A stretch of DNA of 32,040 bases from Pseudomonadota bacterium (GTDB lineage Bacteria; Myxococcota_A; Polyangia; GCA-2747355). How positions within the stretch are numbered: the first letter of the stretch is position 1; every line of letters begins with the position of its first letter. The notes under the pieces were generated by a model, which searched no databases, had not been told where the DNA came from, and saw only the letters and a list, made by a program, of their open reading frames with translations. Shown here one piece after another: positions 15,456-23,251 of the stretch. The stretch covers positions 1 through 32,040 of the forward strand of contig PDPC01000045.1 of NCBI GenBank assembly GCA_002747355.1. Direction: 5' to 3'. The position numbers and the translations under genes were made by a program.

Positions 15456-16639
15456 CGCGGCTCGCTCGGATTGGCGGCATCGCGCTGATCGTCCGGCTCC
15501 TCGCCGAGGAGATCGTCTCTACCGCGGCGAAAAAACAGACTCCCCTTGTAGGCCACCACGCCGCGCTTGATCACCACCACCAACGCCGCCGCGACTGGGA
15601 CGGCGAGCAGCACCCCGACGAAGCCGAAGAGCTTGCCTCCCAACAAGAGTGCCACCAGCACGCCTACCGGCCCCATCCCGGTCTTGTTGCCAACGATCCG
15701 CGGCGTGAGCACCAGACCGTCGAGCACCTGCACGGCTCCGAAGACGGCGAGGGTAACGACCAGCTGAGTCGGGTCGACGCCGCCCTCGCGAAGCAAGCAG
15801 ACTGTGAGGCCCAAGATCAGGCCGAGGGTGAAGCCGACGTAGGGGATGAACGCGAGCAGCCCCGTGATCAGGCCGATCAGCACGGCCATATCGAGCTGCG
15901 CGATGAAGCGTAAGCCCAAGGCGTAGAGCAGTGCCAGGATCGCCATCACGGTCAGCTGGCCGCGGATCCAAGACGCGAGCACGCGGTCGATCTCGTTGAC
16001 CGTGTCGTCGACCCAGGGGCGATAGCGGTAGGGGATCAGCCCCCTCGCCCCCGAGACCAGCAGAGGAAACTGAGGGAGGAAGTAGAAGGTGAAGACGGGG
16101 ATCAAGGCGATGGTGCCGATCGACGACGCCAGCGCCCCGAGGGCGCCCAGCACGCCGGCCGTCCCTTTGGCGACCTTCCCGGCGACGCCGCCGAGCGACC
16201 CAAGTATGCTCCCCGACGCCCCCTTCACCTCTCCGCCGACCTTGGCCCAGAGCTCCTTGAAGCTATGCGGCAGCTCCACGTCGAAGGTCTTCTCGACCCA
16301 GGGCAGGAGCGTCTTGGGCAGGTGCTGGATCCGCGTGCCGAACTGATGGAGCTCGTCGACGAGCACCGGGATCAACAACGAAAAGATGAGCACCAGAAAA
16401 AGGAGGCCCAAGAGCAAGAGCAAGAGAGTACTGACCCAACGCGGCGTCCTCAGCCGTCGCTTGGCCCAGCTCACCAACGGATCGAGGAGGTACGCCAGCA
16501 CCAGCGCCGCCACCACCGGCGTGAGCACCTTGCCCAGCCCACGCAGCACGGCGAAGAGCACCGCCAGCACGACAGCGAAGAAGAGCAGATGCCAGTAGCG
16601 GTGCGTGCGCCGTACCAGCGACTTCTGCCGCAGCCCCAT
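15452..16639 (-). CDS. AI-2E family transporter (PF01594-type permease)
   Basis: The 395-residue protein has the helix pattern of this family: two helices near the N-terminus (about 18-50), one at 65-88, a long amphipathic soluble stretch (about 90-170) with a Gly/Ala-rich section, then five further helices from about 170 to 360. The family segments QLDMAVLIGLITGLLAFIPYVGFTLGLILG and VFGAVQVLDGLVLTPRIVGNKTGMGPVGVLVALLLGGKLFG are present. Members include TqsA and sodium/proton or small-molecule exporters; the name reflects E. coli TqsA and does not prove autoinducer-2 transport here. The start is only four bases after the PEGA lipoprotein stop and the end overlaps the phosphoesterase start. 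The C-terminal tail is charged and cytoplasmic. Confidence 0.92.
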   Translation of the reverse strand: MGLRQKSLVRRTHRYWHLLFFAVVLAVLFAVLRGLGKVLTPVVAALVLAYLLDPLVSWAKRRLRTPRWVSTLLLLLLGLLFLVLIFSLLIPVLVDELHQFGTRIQHLPKTLLPWVEKTFDVELPHSFKELWAKVGGEVKGASGSILGSLGGVAGKVAKGTAGVLGALGALASSIGTIALIPVFTFYFLPQFPLLVSGARGLIPYRYRPWVDDTVNEIDRVLASWIRGQLTVMAILALLYALGLRFIAQLDMAVLIGLITGLLAFIPYVGFTLGLILGLTVCLLREGGVDPTQLVVTLAVFGAVQVLDGLVLTPRIVGNKTGMGPVGVLVALLLGGKLFGFVGVLLAVPVAAALVVVIKRGVVAYKGSLFFRRGRDDLLGEEPDDQRDAANPSEPR

Positions 16640-16643
16640 ATCG

Positions 16644-16967
16644 CTAGAAGGGTTCCCGGCGCAACACCACCGAGATCGTCTGGCGAACGCCGCGCACGAT
16701 CTTCACGTCGTGAAACGACGAGAAGTAGCCCTCTTGGCGCAGCTCGATCCGGCGCGACCCCACGAGCAACGTCAAGGGTCTACCACGCAGCGCAGCGACC
16801 GTGCCTTGGTAGCGATCGTCGACGAAGACCTCCGCCGTCTTGGGCTCGCATTGGATCGTGAGCTCGCCCACGGGGCGTGGGCGAGGCTTGGGCGGACCTG
16901 GGCAGCCAGCCAGGGCCAACGTGAAGAGAAGCACGCAGCAGGCGCAGCGAGGCGATCGGTTGACCAT
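16644..16967 (-). CDS. Small PEGA-domain lipoprotein
   Basis: The 107-residue protein starts at ATG 16967, chosen because a lipoprotein signal follows with lipobox LAGC (Cys22). A Pro/Arg linker leads to one PEGA domain (about 33-103): GELTIQCEPKTAEVFVDDRYQGT, then PLTLLVGSRRIELRQEGYFSSFHDVKIVRG, then a strand QTISVVLRRE. PEGA domains are small surface beta-sandwiches named for a Pro-Glu-Gly-Ala motif; they are frequent in myxobacterial envelope proteins and kinases and probably bind other envelope parts. It lies 35 bp after the LPP20/FlgT-like gene and four bases before the AI-2E-family gene, so it belongs to the same operon. Confidence 0.85.
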   Translation of the reverse strand: MVNRSPRCACCVLLFTLALAGCPGPPKPRPRPVGELTIQCEPKTAEVFVDDRYQGTVAALRGRPLTLLVGSRRIELRQEGYFSSFHDVKIVRGVRQTISVVLRREPF

Positions 16968-17002
16968 CGTAAGGACAAGCCTCGCAGGTTGTGCCGCCGG
17001 AC

Positions 17003-18181
17003 TCAAGATCCGGGCGACGCCGCCTCGGGGGTCGTCACCGAGGCGCTCTGCGCGCGAAAGGTCCGCGGCCCGGAGCCAGCGACCCGGCGCAGGGAGAAGC
17101 CCCGAATGGCGCGACCATCAGCGCTGCCCGCCTCCCCACAGAGAAAGGGCCGCGCCTCGAGCAGGCGGCTCGCCGCGGCGAGCTTTCCTGCTGGCACGGA
17201 GATCGTAGCGTCAACGCCGACCAGGTGCCGCAAGCGCACGCGATAGCCCGCGCGGCGTAGTCGACGCACCACTAACCTGTAGCGAGAGAGCGAGCTCAGC
17301 CCTCTGAGCACGATCGAGGCTTGGCCTACGGCAGCGCTGGTCGCAGGAAAACGGCGCGCCAGCACCGGCACCACAACGGCCAGGACCGCGCGAAGCCCTC
17401 GGCGCGAGGCTTGCTGCCTGGCGAGGCCTGCCGCCGCTCCACGGCCCCAGCCGGTAGCGGCGCTGGAGACGAGCTGTACCCCCGCGCGGGTCGCCAGCGT
17501 GGCCTGCCAGCGTGCGGCGGCGCCGATGAGCGCGAGCCCGCGGACACCTGGCGCGGGCTTCGCCTCGACGCGAAGCTCGAGCACGGCGCTGGCGAGGGGC
17601 GCGGCGGCGATGGCCCCAGCGCGACTCTTCGCGACGGCAGCGGCGCGCAGCGCTGTGCCCGCCGAGCTCAGCTGCGCGCTCAGCTCTGAGGCGACCATCT
17701 GGCGTAAGCTACCCTGCGAAGGGCCAGCCAACAGGCTGATCGCGAGCAGCGGCTTCGAGCCAGGAGGCGAAGAGCCGGCGCCCAAGGCCTTGGCCGTGGT
17801 GACGCCGATCAGCCGCCGTAGGCGACGGAGATCGAAGCGAGCCTCCACCTGCACGTGGTAGGCCTGCCCCTCCCGCGCCTCCTTCAAGACCCGATAGGTT
17901 CGCAGCAAGCGCGGAAGGTGACCGGCCAGCGCTCGGGCTTTCAGCGCATCGAGCTGGGGTGTGAGCGCCTTGGCGGCTCGCTCCAGCGCCGCGCGCTGAG
18001 CCCGGTGCAGGGCGCGGCGACGCGCCGAGACGACGTTCCCACCGACCACGCTCGCGGTGCCCTCTGCGATAAAGACGTGGGGTCGAGACGTGGGAGCCTG
18101 CGGAGCGTCGGCAAGGACGGGAGATGGACGCCCGTAGGTGAGCCCGCACAGCAGCGCGGCGACGGCCAGCCGGAGGAGCAC
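17003..18181 (-). CDS. Secreted protein with LPP20/FlgT-N-like domain
   Basis: The 392-residue protein has a signal peptide (MLLRLAVAALLCGLTYGRPS, cut near ADA). The N-terminal section (about 35-125) reads VFIAEGTASVVGGNVVSARRRALHRAQRAALERAAKAL followed by YRVLKEAREGQAYHVQVEARFDLRRL. This is the pattern of the LPP20/FlgT N-terminal fold in envelope proteins, in which an EGxA start, repeated Ala residues and a final xxARFD strand recur. The remaining 260 residues are Ala/Arg-rich with alternating strands and helices and two Cys-free repeats of a similar kind; no further domain is recognised. The start is GTG, sharing one base with the AgmX-like gene's stop (TAGTG), so translation is probably coupled. 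It is likely periplasmic or attached to the outer membrane; the role is unknown. Confidence 0.75.
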   Translation of the reverse strand: MLLRLAVAALLCGLTYGRPSPVLADAPQAPTSRPHVFIAEGTASVVGGNVVSARRRALHRAQRAALERAAKALTPQLDALKARALAGHLPRLLRTYRVLKEAREGQAYHVQVEARFDLRRLRRLIGVTTAKALGAGSSPPGSKPLLAISLLAGPSQGSLRQMVASELSAQLSSAGTALRAAAVAKSRAGAIAAAPLASAVLELRVEAKPAPGVRGLALIGAAARWQATLATRAGVQLVSSAATGWGRGAAAGLARQQASRRGLRAVLAVVVPVLARRFPATSAAVGQASIVLRGLSSLSRYRLVVRRLRRAGYRVRLRHLVGVDATISVPAGKLAAASRLLEARPFLCGEAGSADGRAIRGFSLRRVAGSGPRTFRAQSASVTTPEAASPGS

Positions 18182-20313
18182 TACCTGAGGTTGAACGGAT
18201 AGTCGAAGGTCGTGATGCTCTTGCAGGGCGAAAAACGCGCGGACTTCACGACGCGGGAGACGCAGGCACCGGTGGGTGTACCACCGAAGATGCCGGTGAC
18301 CTTGGCGCGGGTGACCTTGCCGCTGGCACCGACGCTGACCTTCACCATCGCCAGTCCAGGCACGCGGAAGCGGTCAAAGCAGCCCCTGACCCGTGGCTTG
18401 ACCTTGCGCATGCCAGCCACGATCTGGCTGCGGCCGAGACGATCAGGCAGGTTCGTAGGTGCTGGCGCAGCCTTCTTCACCACCGTTTTTCGACGCCTCT
18501 TCTTGCCGCTCATCGCGCCATCGAGGAGGAGGTCGAGTTCGTCCCGCTTGCCTCCTCGGTGCTTCTTTCGCTTGGTTGGTGCCGGGGTGGTCGCCTTCCG
18601 TGGTGGTGACGTGGACTTCTTTGTCGACCCCTTGCGACGTCGCCCCTTGCCACGGCGACGCTTGGCCCTGCCAGATCTCTTGCTGGCTTTCTTGCTGTCC
18701 CCATTCCCCTTGCCCTTCCCACTAGCAGGCCCGGTGCCCTTCCCACTAGCAGGACTGTCGCCGGCGGGCTTGTCGCCGGCGGGCTTGTCGCTGGCGGGCT
18801 TGTCGCTGGCGGGCTTGTCGCCGGCGGGCTTGTCGCCGGCGGGCTTGCCGCCGCCGGCCTTCGCAACCTTGAGCGGATCCGTGTCTGCCGCCTTCTCCGA
18901 GGTCTTGCCGACGCCAGCCGACGCGACCGTCCTGCCCGGACCTGTCGGCTGCCGATCCGTTTTGAACAGCAGCACGACCAAGGTGATCGCGAGCCCGAGG
19001 ACGAGCACGCCACCACCAATCAGGGTGGGGACCAACCAGCCAGGCCGCTCGCTGCCGCCCGTTGGCATCAGCACGGGTGCTGCCGCGATGGGGCCACCAA
19101 AACCGCCCATCGCGGGGAGCGGATCGTCGCTCTTGCTGGCTGAGCCGGGGTCTGCGCTCGCGGTCGACACGGTGGCCGCCATCGCGCGGATGTCGATCAG
19201 GCCGGAGCCGCCACCGCTCGCCATCCCTGGCTTGGGCGCCGAAGCCGTAGGCGCCGCGCTCGGCGCGCCACTGGCCTTGTCGCCGCCCGTGGCGAGCGCC
19301 TGCAGGTTGGCCAAGCTGAAGAGCACGGAGTTTTCCCCACGCTGACCTGTCATCTGCTGCACCGGCACCGAGGGATCGCTGGGGATCTGCTCGCGTGCGT
19401 CCTCGGCAAAGAGCCCAGCGCCAGCGCTGGCCCCACCGCCCCCGCCAAAGAGATCGCCGCCACCATTGTTCGCGACGGCGTCGTCAGCTGAGGAGAAGAT
19501 ACCGCCGCCCTGCGGCTCCTGGGTCGCGTAGGGGTCTGGCTGCCCTGCGCCACCACCAAAGAGGTCGCCGCCTCCCGCGCCCGGGTCAGCTGCCACTCCG
19601 CCATCAGCGCCGAAGAGCGACGCAGAATCAGCCCGCTGCGTTTCGGCGTCACCACCAGCGCCCCAGCCGGGCTCGTTGGAGGCGGAATCGCCCCAAGCCG
19701 CGGTGGAGGGAGCAGGAGCAGCTCCCTCGACGGCAGCTCCCTGCCCGCCGGCGACGGCGGCTCCCTGCCCGCCGGCGACGGCAGCTCCCTGCCCGCCGGC
19801 GACGGCAGCTCCCTGCCCGCCGGCGACGGCGGCTCCCTGCCCGCCGGCTACGGCGGCTCCCTGCCCGCCGGCTACGGCGGCTCCCTGCCCGCCGGCTACG
19901 GCAGTAGCCTGCCCAATGTCAGCGAACTCGTCGACGGATGTGAGCCGCGCCCAGTCGCCAAAGCCCTCGCGCCAGATGTAGCTATCGGCGTTGATCTCGC
20001 CGGACGCGAACCGATCACGAACCTCGCTGGCGGTCATCGGCCCGACCTGGTCACGACCGACCACGACATGCCAGACGGCCTCATCGGTACCAACGCCGCC
20101 GTCGTAGGCTGCCGCGGCGCCATAGCCATCGCCGCCAGCACCGGCGACGGAATAGCCGGCGTCGGCTCCACCCTGATCGTGCGCTTCGTCAGCCGTGCCG
20201 CGAACGACGATGATGTTCGAGCATTTCTTGCAGCGGATCTTGAAGACCTTGCCCCTCACCTTTTCGTCGGCGATGGAGTACTTCGCTGCACAATTATCGC
20301 AGGTGATCTTCAT
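18181..20313 (-). CDS. AgmX/GltJ-like protein: zinc ribbon, GYF, membrane helix and TonB-like C-terminal domain
   Basis: The protein has 710 residues from ATG 20313, with AGGA just upstream. In order: an MJ0042-type zinc ribbon (CxxC pairs at 5/8 and 28/31), a GYF_2 domain (about 79-133, WHVVVGRDQVGPMTASEV start), seven exact copies of VAGGQGAA (139-194), a long Gly/Ala/Asp linker, one membrane helix (about 424-450), a periplasmic Lys/Pro/Ser linker with KPAGD or KPASD pentads, an Arg/Lys-rich segment, and the AgmX/PglI C-terminal domain (about 622-710) with its CFDRF and FSPC cysteines. The order matches GltJ (AgmX) of Myxococcus gliding complexes, in which the zinc ribbon and GYF face the cytoplasm and the TonB-like end spans the periplasm. 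Similar proteins occur in non-gliding species, so a motility role is not proven. It is the first gene of the envelope operon. Confidence 0.9.
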   Translation of the reverse strand: MKITCDNCAAKYSIADEKVRGKVFKIRCKKCSNIIVVRGTADEAHDQGGADAGYSVAGAGGDGYGAAAAYDGGVGTDEAVWHVVVGRDQVGPMTASEVRDRFASGEINADSYIWREGFGDWARLTSVDEFADIGQATAVAGGQGAAVAGGQGAAVAGGQGAAVAGGQGAAVAGGQGAAVAGGQGAAVAGGQGAAVEGAAPAPSTAAWGDSASNEPGWGAGGDAETQRADSASLFGADGGVAADPGAGGGDLFGGGAGQPDPYATQEPQGGGIFSSADDAVANNGGGDLFGGGGGASAGAGLFAEDAREQIPSDPSVPVQQMTGQRGENSVLFSLANLQALATGGDKASGAPSAAPTASAPKPGMASGGGSGLIDIRAMAATVSTASADPGSASKSDDPLPAMGGFGGPIAAAPVLMPTGGSERPGWLVPTLIGGGVLVLGLAITLVVLLFKTDRQPTGPGRTVASAGVGKTSEKAADTDPLKVAKAGGGKPAGDKPAGDKPASDKPASDKPAGDKPAGDSPASGKGTGPASGKGKGNGDSKKASKRSGRAKRRRGKGRRRKGSTKKSTSPPRKATTPAPTKRKKHRGGKRDELDLLLDGAMSGKKRRRKTVVKKAAPAPTNLPDRLGRSQIVAGMRKVKPRVRGCFDRFRVPGLAMVKVSVGASGKVTRAKVTGIFGGTPTGACVSRVVKSARFSPCKSITTFDYPFNLR
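18759..18854. repeat. 15-bp tandem repeat encoding KPAGD/KPASD pentads
   Basis: On the plus strand, units of GGGCTTGTCGCCGGC or GGGCTTGTCGCTGGC recur about six times. They encode Lys-Pro-Ala-(Gly/Ser)-Asp in the periplasmic linker of the AgmX-like protein. This Pro-Lys-rich spacer should be extended, as in TonB. Confidence 0.85.
19732..19899. repeat. 24-bp tandem repeat encoding seven VAGGQGAA units
   Basis: Seven units of 24 bp are nearly identical at DNA level, differing only in GCGAC versus GCTAC and GGCGG versus GGCAG positions. They encode an exact octapeptide repeat between the GYF domain and the rest of the cytoplasmic linker. The near-identity suggests recent expansion; copy number is likely to vary between strains. 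Confidence 0.92.
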
Positions 20314-20412
20314 GGTTCCTGCCTCGAGCACCCCTTGGGGTTGTCGCAGACCAATGCCCCAAGCCGATGGAAAAACCGCACGCTCACGCGCTGTCTGGGC
20401 TTGGGCTGCGCC

Positions 20413-20441
20413 ATTATAGGGAGGGGTCGTTCCGATTGCAA
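20413..20441 (-). promoter_or_regulatory. Sigma-70-type promoter of the AgmX-like operon
   Basis: On the minus strand, TTGCAA (20436-20441) is followed after exactly 17 bp by a perfect TATAAT (20413-20418). The start of transcription would be near 20406, giving a leader of about 93 bases. The -35 box lies in the palindrome ATTGCAAT. No other promoter is needed for the genes down to 14373. Confidence 0.65.
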
Positions 20442-20535
20442 TTCCACACGCAAAACCAATGGGTTCTGACTGTCCGTACCTTCTGGAGACTCTGACACGG
20501 ACACCGGCCCATGCATTGGCGAGTTTTTTCTGGCC

Positions 20536-21831
20536 CTATGCCGGTGAGCGGCCAACCAGCGCCGCGCGCTCGAGGGTCTGGTGTCGCGCGGGCCCATAAG
20601 ACACGATCCGCACCGGCACGCCAACGAACGCTTCCACCCGGGCGATATATCGGAGGAGCGACGCGGGGAGCTGCTCGAAGCGCTCCTCCTGGCCCACCAG
20701 CTCGGACCAGCCCTCCATCTCCTCGAAGACCGGCTCGACCCGAGCGAGATCCTCATGGTCGGGCGGAGGCACAGTGAGCAGCTCGCCGTCGAGGCGATAG
20801 GCGGTGCACAGGGACGGACGCTCGAAGCTGGCCAGCACGTCGACCTTCGTCAGCGCCAGCACGTCGACGCCGCCAACGCGGACGGCATGGCGCAGCGCTG
20901 GGAGGTCGAGCCAGCCACAGCGTCGTGGACGACCGGTGGTCGCGCCGAACTCCGCGCCGGCTTGACGAAGCTCATCGCCGAGCTCGCCCAAGATCTCGGT
21001 GGGGAAAGGCCCCGCGCCGACGCGGGTGACGTAGGCCTTGCTCACGCCGACGACCTCACCGAGCTGCCGCGGCCCCACCCCAGCGCCAGCGCAGGCGCCA
21101 CCGGCGAGCGTCGTGCTCGAGGTCACATAGGGAAAGGTGCCTTGGTCGATGTCCAGCAGCACCCCCTGCGCCCCCTCGAAGAGCAAACGCCTCCCCTGCG
21201 CCGCATGCTCGGCGAGGAGGCTCGGCACGTCTTCGAGATGACCGAGCAGGCGCTCGCTCTGCTCGGTCAACGCCTCGAGGATCGCGTCTGCGTCCAGGGG
21301 CTCGACGCCGCCGCGTTCGAGGCGCTCGTTGGCGCTCGAGAGGGCGTCGCGGAGGCGTCGCGATAGCCGATCTGGGTGGGCCAGATCACCCATGCGCAGC
21401 CCGCGGCGGCCTGCTTTGTCTTCGTAGACAGGACCGATCCCGCGGCGCGTCGTGCCGAGCGCACGCTCGCCTGACTCGCGCAGGCCATCAAGCGCCTGAT
21501 GGTAGGGCAAGACGACATGCGCGCGCTTGGCGATGCGCAGGTTGCGCTCGTCGACGGTCACACCGGCCGCGCGCAGCGCGTCGATCTCAGCGACCAGCGA
21601 GGCCGGGTCGACCACGACGCCGGGGCCAAGCACGCAGATCGTCCCCTCGTGGACGATGCCGCTCGGGATCAGGTGTAACACGAGCCTCTTCTCGCCGATG
21701 ACAAGCGTATGCCCCGCGTTGGCGCCACCGCCAAAGCGGACGACGACGTCGGCGTCGCGCGCAAGGAGATCGACGATCTTGCCCTTGCCTTCGTCGCCCC
21801 ATTGCGCACCGACCACGCATCGATTGCCCAT
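20536..21831 (-). CDS. purA: Adenylosuccinate synthetase
   Basis: The enzyme joins IMP and aspartate using GTP to make adenylosuccinate, the first committed step to AMP. The 431-residue protein is of standard length. The start at 21831 has a perfect AGGAGG five bases upstream and begins MGNRCVVGAQWGDEGKGK, with catalytic Asp13 and the phosphate loop at 12-18, then NAGHTLV with catalytic His41. Later motifs LGTTRRGIGPVYEDKAGRRGLR, QGVLLDIDQGTFPYVTSS, VGAGPFPTE and GATTGRPRRCGWLDL are all present. It is 95 bp after the trmN-like gene on the same strand, so it probably ends the purine/tRNA-modification operon, though a separate promoter in the gap is possible. The 222 bp downstream hold the promoter of the next operon. 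Confidence 0.97.
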   Translation of the reverse strand: MGNRCVVGAQWGDEGKGKIVDLLARDADVVVRFGGGANAGHTLVIGEKRLVLHLIPSGIVHEGTICVLGPGVVVDPASLVAEIDALRAAGVTVDERNLRIAKRAHVVLPYHQALDGLRESGERALGTTRRGIGPVYEDKAGRRGLRMGDLAHPDRLSRRLRDALSSANERLERGGVEPLDADAILEALTEQSERLLGHLEDVPSLLAEHAAQGRRLLFEGAQGVLLDIDQGTFPYVTSSTTLAGGACAGAGVGPRQLGEVVGVSKAYVTRVGAGPFPTEILGELGDELRQAGAEFGATTGRPRRCGWLDLPALRHAVRVGGVDVLALTKVDVLASFERPSLCTAYRLDGELLTVPPPDHEDLARVEPVFEEMEGWSELVGQEERFEQLPASLLRYIARVEAFVGVPVRIVSYGPARHQTLERAALVGRSPA

Positions 21832-21926
21832 TCGTCCTCCTCTTGGCGGCGTCTCGCCTCGTCTCCGGATGGTAGCCCTCTGGCTCTCTCCGTCCAATCA
21901 CTTCGACCAGCGGAGAGAAGCGCCCT

Positions 21927-22673
21927 CTACCTCGTCTCGCTGACGGTGACACCTTCATCGCCCAACATCGCCGCCAGCTCCGCAGATGCCACTCCTGGGA
22001 GATCGTGAAGCACCAAGGGGGCGAGCTCTCGCAGCCCTTGGCCTGAGCGCCGAGCACCGAAGAGGACCCGCCGCGGTGGCCGGCCTGGGAAGGGGAGCAC
22101 GTCTCGCCGCAGCGAGAGCCTGAGCCCCGCGCTCTCGAGCTCGCCCTGAACCTCGTTGGCTCGCTGGGCGTCATGCACCAAGGCCAAGGCGTCCTCGGTG
22201 CGGACGGCGGCGGCCGCCGACGCGAGCAGCTCGGCGAGCGAGCCGGTCAGCTCGTGACGAGCGCGGGCACGCAGGGGATCGGAGTTGAGCTTACCTCGGC
22301 CCACGGGAAAGAAGGGCGGGTTGCAGCAGAGCAGCGTCGGCCCTCGCCCCATCGCGAAGCTGCCGTCGCGCAGGTCGGAGCAGCTCACCTCGACCCGCTC
22401 CTCGAGGCCATTTCGCCGGATGTTGCGCTCGCAGAGCTCGGCCAGCTCGGGCTGCACCTCGACCAGCGCCACCTGGGCTCGAGGGAAGGTCTTGGCCAGC
22501 GCGAGCCCCACCACGCCACAACCGGCGCCGAGGTCGACGACCCGCGCTGGGTCGTCGAGGACCTCTCGGGCGAAGGCAGCCAGGAGCAGAGCGTCGACGT
22601 TGAAGCGATAGCCTCGCGCCGGCTGCTCGAGCAGCAGCTGACCGCGCAGGATCGCGTCGACGGAGGTCTTCAC
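21927..22673 (-). CDS. tRNA1(Val) A37 N6-methyltransferase-like SAM enzyme (TrmN6/YfiC type)
   Basis: The 248-residue protein has a Rossmann methyltransferase fold: GYRFNVDALLLAAFA lead-in, SAM-binding DLGAGCGVVGLALA (from residue 47), VEVQPELAELCERNIRRNGL and the NPPFF motif (118-122), which marks N6-adenine or other exocyclic amine methyltransferases. The FxxDALLLAxFA lead and the NPPFFPVGRG context match TrmN6/YfiC and related 'tRNA1(Val) methyltransferases'. The exact RNA site is not proven by the sequence. The start is GTG, overlapping the tsaC stop as GTGA. It is embedded among purine genes, next to a second tRNA-A37-related gene. Confidence 0.85.
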   Translation of the reverse strand: MKTSVDAILRGQLLLEQPARGYRFNVDALLLAAFAREVLDDPARVVDLGAGCGVVGLALAKTFPRAQVALVEVQPELAELCERNIRRNGLEERVEVSCSDLRDGSFAMGRGPTLLCCNPPFFPVGRGKLNSDPLRARARHELTGSLAELLASAAAAVRTEDALALVHDAQRANEVQGELESAGLRLSLRRDVLPFPGRPPRRVLFGARRSGQGLRELAPLVLHDLPGVASAELAAMLGDEGVTVSETR

Positions 22674-23251
22674 AAGGCGACACCTCCGGCCCGCAGCACC
22701 TTCACGGCCTCTCCACTCACGACCGCCACCGTCGAGGGCTGACCATCGCGCGGTCCGTCATCGAGGATGAGCGCCACGCCCGCGAGCGCGGCCTCTTCGG
22801 CCGAGGAGGCCGCCGGCTCGCTGCTGAGGTTCGCGCTTGTGGCGGTCAGCGGTAGCCCTGCGGCGTCAACGAGCGCGGCCGCGACCGGGTCCGGAGAGAT
22901 CCGCACGCCGACCCCGCCTTCGGCGTTGCGCAGAGCGCGGTGAAGCGTGTTACGCCCGGGGAGCACCAGCGTCAACGGCCCCGGCCAGTGGCGTGTCATC
23001 AGCTCGCGTGCGCGCCTCGAGATGGCCGAAGGGTCGACCACCCGCTCGAGCATCTCGTGGTTGGAGACGAGGACGCTCAGCGGCTGATCGCCGCGGCCCT
23101 TCACGGCCACGAGCCGCGCTATCGCGTCGCCGTCGTCGAAGCGCACCGCCAACCCGTAGCGCGTCTCGGTCGGGTAGGCCACAACCTCCCCTGCCCGCAG
23201 CAGCTCGGCGGCGCGAGCGATCGCCGCTTCCTCAGCGTGGAGCGTCTGCAT
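22670..23251 (-). CDS. L-threonylcarbamoyladenylate synthase (TsaC/Sua5/YrdC family)
   Basis: The enzyme makes threonylcarbamoyl-AMP from threonine, bicarbonate and ATP, for the t6A modification at tRNA position 37. The 193-residue protein is of TsaC length, lacking the C-terminal Sua5 domain. Landmark residues are present: Lys51 and Arg53 in VKGRGDQPLSVLV, HWPGPLTLVLPG (88-99), and the TSAN motif with Ser139 and Asn141. The usual PTETVYGLG is PTETRYGLA here, an Arg in place of a hydrophobic residue in the conserved loop. It overlaps the end of purD by 20 bases and the next gene by GTGA, so it is in the same transcript. YrdC-like paralogues with unclear roles exist, so a full-function call is probable, not certain. 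Confidence 0.88.
   Translation of the reverse strand: MQTLHAEEAAIARAAELLRAGEVVAYPTETRYGLAVRFDDGDAIARLVAVKGRGDQPLSVLVSNHEMLERVVDPSAISRRARELMTRHWPGPLTLVLPGRNTLHRALRNAEGGVGVRISPDPVAAALVDAAGLPLTATSANLSSEPAASSAEEAALAGVALILDDGPRDGQPSTVAVVSGEAVKVLRAGGVAL

Noticed and set aside
15452-16639. AI-2E family permease as evidence for autoinducer-2 signalling
   Set aside because: The family name comes from one E. coli member; many members transport other substrates, and no luxS or Lsr-type gene is in the window.
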